Source of the DNA: Rhodoluna sp.
GTDB lineage: Bacteria > Actinomycetota > Actinomycetes > Actinomycetales > Microbacteriaceae
Direction of reading: 5' to 3'
DNA: 10,450 nucleotides
Assembly: GCA_026393335.1 (NCBI GenBank)
Contig: JAPLAJ010000072.1
Coordinates: 1-10,450 of the forward strand
Shown here: piece by piece, positions 6,242 through 10,450 of the stretch
Position numbering within the stretch: the stretch's first letter is position 1
How the letters are laid out: each line of letters begins with the position of its first letter
The notes under the pieces: generated by a model
What the model was told of the DNA's origin: nothing
Database searches by the model: none
Seen by the model: only the letters and a program-made list of their open reading frames with translations
Translations under genes and position numbers: made by a program

Positions 6242-7630
6242 GTGAGTAATCTTTCTAATCAGCCGCTAAGTCCCCTGGATGGTAGATACCAACCTGTGGT
6301 AGCCGAGCTAGGTCACCATCTGAGTGAAGCCGGATTGAACAGGGCTCGCATAAACGTAGAAATTGAATGGCTCATATTCCTAGCAAATAGAAACTTGCTA
6401 GGCACTAATGCCCCGATAGATGGCGTTCTGCAGGAACAGCTTAGAAAGATTGTCACCAAATTTAGTGATGCAGATGTCAAAGAACTTGCACAAACTGAAG
6501 CGAGAACAAAACATGATGTTAAAGCTGTTGAATACTTTGTCCGCGATCGGCTTTCAAGCTTAGGAAGAGAAGATCTTCTTGAACTAACCCACTTTGCCTG
6601 CACAAGTGAGGATATAAACAATCTTTCTTACGCAATCACAATTCGCGACGCTGTTACAGATGTTTGGTTGACAAAAGCCAAAGCTTTAGTTGCGGCACTC
6701 AAAGAGTTAGCGGAGGAATACAAAGACGCCGCAATGCTTTCTCGAACTCACGGCCAACCTGCAACACCAACAACAATGGGTAAAGAGATTGCTGTTTTTG
6801 CACACAGACTGCAAAGACAAATTACAAGAATTGAGTCTGCAGAATATCTTGGCAAATTCTCTGGAGCTACCGGCACCTGGTCGGCTCATGTAGTAGCTGC
6901 ACCTGATGTGGACTGGCTCAAAGAATCAAAGAGTTTTGTTGAGTCACTAGGTTTAAAATTCAATCCGCTAACAACACAAATCGAATCTCACGACTGGCAA
7001 GCAGAGCTCTACTCTGCCATCACGCTATTCAACAGAATCTTGCACAACCTGTGCACAGACATATGGACATACATCTCCATCAATTACTTTAAGCAAACAC
7101 CGGTGGCTGGGGCGACCGGATCTTCAACTATGCCGCACAAAGTAAATCCAATTCGTTTTGAAAACGCAGAATCAAACCTGGAAATATCAAATGCGATTCT
7201 TGATTCTCTTTCAAGCACATTAGTAACATCCAGACTGCAAAGAGATCTAACTGATTCAAGTGCCCAGAGAAACATTGGGCTCGGCCTTGGGCACTCTCTC
7301 CTAGCTATCGACAATGCAACACGGGGCTTGAGTGAAATCGAATTGTCATCGGCTGTTTTAGAGGCTGATCTATTTGAAAACTGGGAAGTATTGGCAGAAG
7401 CAATACAGACAGTTATCCGAGCTGAGGTAGCAGCTGGACGAAGTGATATTTCTGATCCTTATCAACTCCTAAAGGAGCTAACTAGGGGTAGACGCATAAA
7501 CAGCGAAGACTTGGCTGCATTTGTTCAGAAATTGAATATCGGCCAAGAGGCTAAAGATCGCCTACTGATGTTAAAGCCAAACACATACACAGGATTGGCA
7601 GCTCTATTAGTTTTACTAATTAGCAAGTAA
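6242..7630 (+). CDS. purB: Adenylosuccinate lyase
   Basis: This 462-residue cytoplasmic enzyme of purine synthesis cleaves SAICAR to AICAR and adenylosuccinate to AMP, releasing fumarate each time. It is of the E. coli PurB type: PLSPLDGRYQPVV at the N-terminus (9-20), KHDVKAVEYFV (90-100), LTHFACTSEDINN (115-127), and the catalytic histidine region SRTHGQPATPTTMGKE (167-182, H170). The fumarase/aspartase signature loop GSSTMPHKVNP (293-303) carries the mobile-loop serines. Length is normal for the family. I start at the GTG at 6242 because it gives VSNLSNQPLSPLDGRY, the usual beginning. Longer frames begin at a TTG at 6203 inside the divergent gene. No strong ribosome binding site is visible, so a leaderless or very short-leader transcript is possible. 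Its stop abuts the stop of the convergent gene. Confidence 0.96.
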   Translation: MSNLSNQPLSPLDGRYQPVVAELGHHLSEAGLNRARINVEIEWLIFLANRNLLGTNAPIDGVLQEQLRKIVTKFSDADVKELAQTEARTKHDVKAVEYFVRDRLSSLGREDLLELTHFACTSEDINNLSYAITIRDAVTDVWLTKAKALVAALKELAEEYKDAAMLSRTHGQPATPTTMGKEIAVFAHRLQRQITRIESAEYLGKFSGATGTWSAHVVAAPDVDWLKESKSFVESLGLKFNPLTTQIESHDWQAELYSAITLFNRILHNLCTDIWTYISINYFKQTPVAGATGSSTMPHKVNPIRFENAESNLEISNAILDSLSSTLVTSRLQRDLTDSSAQRNIGLGLGHSLLAIDNATRGLSEIELSSAVLEADLFENWEVLAEAIQTVIRAEVAAGRSDISDPYQLLKELTRGRRINSEDLAAFVQKLNIGQEAKDRLLMLKPNTYTGLAALLVLLISK

Positions 7631-7636
7631 TTACTT
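7625..7636. repeat. Perfect 12-bp palindrome at a stop-stop junction
   Basis: AAGTAATTACTT is its own reverse complement and is centred exactly on the junction of the two convergent stop codons: both purB and the opposite gene end in AAG TAA. The stem is AT-rich and short, so it is unlikely to be a strong terminator by itself. No other terminator is seen between the two genes. Confidence 0.45.
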
Positions 7637-7849
7637 AAGGCGCGGTTCGCCTGGTTTAAAGTTGTCGTCCTTAGCTGCAAAATTCAACGCAGCAAATCCA
7701 AATAGAACAATTACAAATGTAATTCCAGCCGCGATAGCTACTCGGCTCAAATCATCAAACGCTCCCCAAGCAATAGCGGCTACAAATGCTGAGGCTATCA
7801 AAGCCAGCCCAATCATAGATTTCCATGACGTTGATTTACCTTTTGCCAT
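7631..7849 (-). CDS. Small two-helix membrane protein of unknown function
   Basis: This 72-residue protein starts MAKGKSTSWKS and has two hydrophobic segments (about 11-30 and 36-58) joined by a short acidic turn (FDDLSR). It ends in a charged tail KDDNFKPGEPRLK. I start at the ATG at 7847-7849, preceded by GGAAAGAAG in the end of the upstream gene. The open frame reaches 7942 but would overlap that gene by almost 90 bp. It lies 4 bp after the 174-residue membrane protein, so it is third in an operon headed by dnaB. Both proteins are likely to sit in the cytoplasmic membrane. No family was recognised. Confidence 0.75.
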   Translation of the reverse strand: MAKGKSTSWKSMIGLALIASAFVAAIAWGAFDDLSRVAIAAGITFVIVLFGFAALNFAAKDDNFKPGEPRLK

Positions 7850-7853
7850 TTGA

Positions 7854-8378
7854 TTACTTCTTTCCTTTAGTTGGTCCTGCAGCCCATACAGCTCGTTGCA
7901 CTGCTGATAGCGCCAAGTAAGCGCTGAAGAAGCCAACTGCATTTAAATCATCTAGTGGTGCAAAGTAAAAGACTAACCCTGTTATTGCTCCAAGTGTTGC
8001 AGAGATTCTTAGTTCCAGAACATCTTCGGGTTTTGCTTTTCTAGAAAGTAAAAATTCCAAAACCGCCATGCCCACTGCAAAAAGGAAAACCAGTGATCTC
8101 ATCACAAACAGTTCATCGGTGTCTTCACCCTCGTACTGCCCACCAAAAAGAACAGTCATAACAGCAATCACAAATGCAATGCTTGTTGGAATAGCGATCT
8201 CTTTTAGAGTCAGCTTAAGCTTTGGGATTCTAAGCATTACTAGTGGGCCAAACACCAGTGCGAAAGATATAAATTGCAGAACTCTAATTCCAACAGGAGA
8301 AGAATGATCTTGGCTAAAGATTAGATACGCTGCGCCGATCGCTAAAACAATTGACCGCAGAATGTTCAGTGAACGCAT
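7854..8378 (-). CDS. Six-helix membrane protein of unknown function
   Basis: This 174-residue, very hydrophobic protein has about six predicted membrane segments (roughly 5-22, 29-49, 60-79, 89-111, 124-142 and 146-166). An acidic loop QYEGEDTDEL lies between helices three and four, and the tail is short and basic (GPTKGKK). There are no conserved catalytic or transporter motifs that I recognise. The ATG at 8376-8378 lies 2 bp after the dnaB stop, with AAGGAATAGGG (inside the dnaB end) as ribosome binding sequence, so co-transcription and coupling with dnaB are likely. It is followed after 4 bp by the 72-residue membrane protein, and the two may work together. A link to replication is suggested only by position and is not claimed. 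Confidence 0.75.
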   Translation of the reverse strand: MRSLNILRSIVLAIGAAYLIFSQDHSSPVGIRVLQFISFALVFGPLVMLRIPKLKLTLKEIAIPTSIAFVIAVMTVLFGGQYEGEDTDELFVMRSLVFLFAVGMAVLEFLLSRKAKPEDVLELRISATLGAITGLVFYFAPLDDLNAVGFFSAYLALSAVQRAVWAAGPTKGKK

Positions 8379-8380
8379 CC

Positions 8381-9730
8381 CTATTCCTTAGGATTTACGA
8401 ATCTTGAATACTGCCCTTGGAATAGAACTGTTGAAGTTCCAACCGGTCCATTTCTTTGCTTGGCAATAATTAGTTCTGCTTCACCTGGGCGAGCTGTTTC
8501 GCCACCAGATAGATCGCGGTGAATAAGAAGTACGACGTCCGCATCCTGCTCAAGCGATCCAGACTCGCGAAGCTGTGACAGCTCAGGTCTCTTGTTAGTT
8601 CCGTCTTCAGACTTTCGGTTCAGCTGAGAAAGTGCAATCACAGGAACTTTCAGTTCCTTAGCCAAGAGCTTTAATGATCTTGAAAACTCTGAAACTTCTT
8701 GCTGACGGTTTTCAACTTTCTTACCGGAGCTCATTAGTTGCAAGTAGTCGATAACGACTAGCTTCAAATCAAACTCTTGCATCATTCGGCGACACTTCGC
8801 TCTGATCTCGACGATGTTTAGATTTGGACTGTCATCAATTACCAATGGAGCTGCGCCGATGTTGCTGCGGCGCTCAGCCATGATGGCCCACTCGTTATCG
8901 CTGATGCTTCCCTTACGCATGTTCTGCAAAAGAATTCCTGTCTCTGCTGAAAGCAAACGCATTGCGATTTCAGTTGTGCTCATTTCTAGCGAGAAAACCG
9001 CAGTGGCAAGTTTCTTGTTTATAGCTGCTTCTCTTGCGATATCTAGAGCAAGAGTTGATTTACCCAAACCAGGTCGAGCAGCGATGATGATTAGCTGTCC
9101 TGGGTGCAATCCATTTGTATCCTTATCAAACTGAGTGAATCCGGTTGGAACACCAGATAGCCCTTTGTTTTTCTGAACTAGTTCAATTTCATTCGCAGCA
9201 CTTTCAAGTGCTGAACTTAGACGAGTCCAGTCCGCACCAGTTGACTCATCAGCTACTCGATAGATTTCACTTTGTGCAGTGTTGACTAGATCTTCCACTT
9301 CACCTTCAGCGTCATAACCGCGTTGAGCGATGCGAGTTCCAGCTTCAATCAGACGACGAAGAATTGCTTTTTCGCGAACGATCTTCGCGTAGAAGTTTGC
9401 GCTTGCAGCTGTTGGCACAATCGCAGTTAATTCGTGCAGATATTCTGCGCCACCTACGGTAGCGAGCTTGCCCATCTTGGTTAGTTCTGCGTTAACGGTA
9501 ACTACGTCTGTAGGTTCGGCGTGATTGGCCAGGTTGATGATGGCAGCAAAAATGATTTCGTGCTTAGGTGCATAAAAGTCTCTGGCTTGGATCTTTCCTT
9601 CTGCCAGGATGGAGTGCACGATGTCTAAAGAGAGCAGCATGCCGCCGAGTGTGCTCTGTTCAGCATTCAAATCGTGGGGTAGCAAGCGATCTTCGCTGCG
9701 GAAGCTCTTACCAACTGGTGCAATAGACAT
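8381..9730 (-). CDS. dnaB: Replicative DNA helicase DnaB
   Basis: This 449-residue hexameric 5'-3' helicase unwinds DNA at the replication fork and binds primase through its N-terminal domain. The N-terminal domain (about 15-120) has the typical LPHDLNAEQSTLGGMLLS start. The RecA-like C-terminal domain (about 185-449) carries Walker A ARPGLGKST (218-226, K224), Walker B LVVIDYLQLM (324-333, D328), the SQLNR sensor region (368-372), LRESGSLEQDADVVLLIHR (387-405) and the arginine-finger region AKQRNGP (423-429). Length is normal, and there is no intein, which some actinobacterial DnaB proteins carry. I start at the ATG at 9728-9730; a TTG one codon upstream is less likely. A candidate promoter and a cluster of DnaA boxes lie just upstream. 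Two small membrane protein genes follow in the same operon. Confidence 0.97.
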   Translation of the reverse strand: MSIAPVGKSFRSEDRLLPHDLNAEQSTLGGMLLSLDIVHSILAEGKIQARDFYAPKHEIIFAAIINLANHAEPTDVVTVNAELTKMGKLATVGGAEYLHELTAIVPTAASANFYAKIVREKAILRRLIEAGTRIAQRGYDAEGEVEDLVNTAQSEIYRVADESTGADWTRLSSALESAANEIELVQKNKGLSGVPTGFTQFDKDTNGLHPGQLIIIAARPGLGKSTLALDIAREAAINKKLATAVFSLEMSTTEIAMRLLSAETGILLQNMRKGSISDNEWAIMAERRSNIGAAPLVIDDSPNLNIVEIRAKCRRMMQEFDLKLVVIDYLQLMSSGKKVENRQQEVSEFSRSLKLLAKELKVPVIALSQLNRKSEDGTNKRPELSQLRESGSLEQDADVVLLIHRDLSGGETARPGEAELIIAKQRNGPVGTSTVLFQGQYSRFVNPKE

Positions 9731-9745
9731 CAAAAATCTTTCTTG

Positions 9746-9757
9746 TTTAGTACTAAA
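9746..9757. repeat. 12-bp palindrome in the dnaB leader
   Basis: TTTAGTACTAAA is a perfect palindrome between the candidate dnaB promoter and its ribosome binding region, 16 bp before the start codon. It could be an operator site, but such a short AT-rich palindrome can also occur by chance. Confidence 0.3.
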
Positions 9758-9771
9758 ACTATAGAAACTTA

Positions 9772-9800
9772 TCTATAGCATCCGCGTCGGACATGCCCAA
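9772..9800 (-). promoter_or_regulatory. dnaB: Candidate dnaB promoter
   Basis: On the minus strand TTGGGC (9800-9795) is followed after 17 bp by TATAGA (9777-9772). This is spaced as a sigma70-type promoter, with only fair matches to TTGACA and TATAAT. Transcription would start near 9765, giving a leader of about 35 nt before dnaB. The first DnaA box begins 13 bp upstream of the -35 element. Confidence 0.35.
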
Positions 9801-9812
9801 AACAAGTTACTC

Positions 9813-9899
9813 TGTGGCTAACAGTGTGGATAACCTAGGCAACACGCCGAACTACCTGTGGACAAAATGTGGATAACTATGTGCAGAACTTGTGTAAAA
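9813..9899 (-). promoter_or_regulatory. Phased array of DnaA boxes (left arm)
   Basis: Read on the minus strand, perfect TTATCCACA boxes lie at 9825-9833 and 9868-9876, and TTGTCCACA (the form favoured in Streptomyces and Mycobacterium) at 9857-9865. TTAGCCACA at 9813-9821 has one mismatch. Weaker 7-of-9 matches lie at 9880-9888 and 9891-9899. Starts at 9857, 9868, 9880 and 9891 are 11-12 bp apart, as are 9813 and 9825, which is about one helical turn. All six point the same way, as expected for cooperative DnaA assembly. This is a direct sequence observation; DnaA binding is inferred. Confidence 0.8.
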
Positions 9900-9912
9900 C
9901 CCCTTGAAGCCC

Positions 9913-9956
9913 AGTATTTACTTGAAGTTTTGGCAAAAAATATATTTGATTCCTAA
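9913..9956. other. AT-rich tract between the DnaA box groups
   Basis: This tract of mostly A and T, with the core at 9935-9950 (AAAAAATATATTTGAT), lies between the left and right DnaA box groups. It is in the position of a DNA unwinding element if the region works as an origin. No coding frame with recognisable content covers it. Confidence 0.4.
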
Positions 9957-10015
9957 GTCTAAACCTGTGCATGAAGGTTATGGATTGACTGCTAATTGTT
10001 CCAATTTGGGGTTAG

Positions 10016-10035
10016 TTATGCACAAGTTATCCACA
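10016..10035 (+). promoter_or_regulatory. Pair of DnaA boxes (right arm, opposite orientation)
   Basis: TTATGCACA at 10016-10024 (fits TTATNCACA) and a perfect TTATCCACA at 10027-10035 start 11 bp apart. They are oriented opposite to the left group, so the two groups face each other across the AT-rich tract. Confidence 0.75.
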
Positions 10036-10055
10036 GGTAAACCTCTTGGGTTAAA

Positions 10056-10090
10056 GACTAAAGGCAGGCCATTTAGGCCTGCCTTTAGTT
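10056..10090 (-). terminator. Intrinsic terminator downstream of rplI
   Basis: A perfect 13-bp inverted repeat (CTAAAGGCAGGCC and GGCCTGCCTTTAG, 10058-10088) with a 5-nt loop, extendable by an A-T and a G-T pair, starts 11 bp after the rplI stop. On the minus strand it is followed by CTTTAA, a weak T-run. The stable GC-rich stem and its position make a terminator for the ribosomal-protein operon likely. It also insulates the DnaA box region and dnaB from that operon. A weaker function in the other direction cannot be excluded. Confidence 0.8.
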
Positions 10091-10099
10091 AGAAAACAC

Positions 10100-10450
10100 T
10101 TACTTCTTGGCTACAACTTCTAGCTTTAGAGTTGCGGTCATGTCTGAGTGCAACTTAACTGTTGCCTCATAGCTACCAGTGGTTCTGATTGGTGAGAAGA
10201 AAGCGACCTTGCGCTTGTCGATCTCGCCCAAACCAGCTGCTGCAACTGCTGCTGCAACATCGCCAGTCTTTATTGCACCGAATAGACGGCCACCAACTCC
10301 AGCCTTGACTGTAAGTCTGATTGTTGTGCCCTGTAGAGCGTCCTTGAAAGCTTGAGCTTCCTCGACTGTGGCAAGTGCACGAGCTTCACGACCAGCTTTG
10401 ATCTGTGCAACCTGCTTCTCGCCACCCTTGCTCCACATAACTGCGAAACC
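10100..10450 (-). CDS. rplI: 50S ribosomal protein L9, 5' end outside the window
   Basis: The visible 116 residues are GFAVMWSKGGEKQVAQIK through a stop at 10100-10102. L9 binds 23S rRNA and its elongated helix joins two globular domains. The sequence enters in the N-terminal rRNA-binding domain (the GFAVMWSKGG region corresponds to the usual PRGxAxxAT/SxxN segment), passes the connecting helix (about 14-45 of the visible part), and contains the C-terminal domain with VKAGVGGRLFGAIKTGDVAAAV, a strong L9 signature. Family length is about 150 residues, so roughly 30-36 N-terminal residues lie beyond the window. The methionine of MWSKGG is internal and not the start. rplI next to dnaB is a common bacterial order, usually after rpsF, ssb and rpsR. 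Confidence 0.93.
   Translation of the reverse strand, partial: GFAVMWSKGGEKQVAQIKAGREARALATVEEAQAFKDALQGTTIRLTVKAGVGGRLFGAIKTGDVAAAVAAAGLGEIDKRKVAFFSPIRTTGSYEATVKLHSDMTATLKLEVVAKK

Larger units (their letters stand above)
9731..10099. other. Non-coding dnaB-rplI spacer, origin-like or DnaA-regulated region
   Basis: This 369-bp region without a credible gene contains, in order, the dnaB leader and candidate promoter, six same-facing DnaA boxes, an AT-rich tract, two opposite-facing DnaA boxes and the rplI terminator. The arrangement has the parts of a bacterial oriC. Against that, no dnaA or dnaN is in the window and rplI on the right is transcribed toward the element, which is not the usual leading-strand orientation. 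A DnaA-controlled dnaB promoter or a DnaA-titrating site are the alternatives. Confidence 0.5.

Noticed and set aside
7850..7942. N-terminal extension of the 72-residue membrane protein to 7942
   Set aside because: It would overlap the preceding membrane protein gene by nearly 90 bp, and MAKGKS has a good ribosome binding sequence 4 bp after that gene's stop.
9904..10092. A 62-codon plus-strand open frame in the dnaB-rplI spacer
   Set aside because: It runs through the AT-rich tract, two DnaA boxes and the rplI terminator hairpin, has no convincing ribosome binding site, and the translation has no family resemblance.

Overview
The window reads as chromosomal DNA of a streamlined, fairly low-GC actinobacterium. 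I infer this from the heterodimeric-E1 2-oxo acid dehydrogenase cluster, the tandem DUF4190-type small membrane proteins, an actinobacterial-form DnaA box (TTGTCCACA), and very tight packing with zero-gap gene junctions. A freshwater lineage of the Microbacteriaceae 'Luna' or Nanopelagicales kind would fit, but the sequence alone does not settle this.

Layout, left to right. Positions 1-1219 hold four tandem minus-strand paralogues (the leftmost cut by the window edge), each a 90-93 aa protein with a DUF4190-like two-helix membrane domain. Three of the four have the same CCCATGGG-centred inverted repeat just upstream of the ribosome binding site. Next, also on the minus strand, is an E1alpha-E1beta-E2 operon (4769 down to 1257) for a pyruvate or branched-chain 2-oxo acid dehydrogenase complex; the E3 gene is not in the window. 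Divergent from it is a four-helix phage-holin-4 family membrane protein (4826-5260, +). Its 3' end overlaps, tail to tail, an unrecognised 341-residue minus-strand protein (5216-6241). The start codon of that protein directly abuts the GTG start of purB (6242-7630, +). purB abuts, stop to stop, a minus-strand operon of dnaB and two small membrane proteins of unknown role (9730 down to 7631). A 369-bp non-coding region (9731-10099) separates dnaB from the 5'-truncated rplI gene (10100-10450, -).

The dnaB-rplI spacer is the most striking stretch. It holds three perfect TTATCCACA DnaA boxes, one TTGTCCACA, one TTATGCACA and three degenerate boxes. Many are spaced 11-12 bp apart, one helical turn. 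They flank an AT-rich tract in opposite orientations, and a strong rplI terminator follows. This is either an origin-like element or a DnaA-controlled promoter region for dnaB.

Functionally the window mixes central carbon metabolism (acyl-CoA formation), purine synthesis (PurB), replication (DnaB and DnaA boxes), translation (L9) and a set of small membrane proteins without known function. No tRNA, rRNA, CRISPR array, insertion sequence or phage module was seen.
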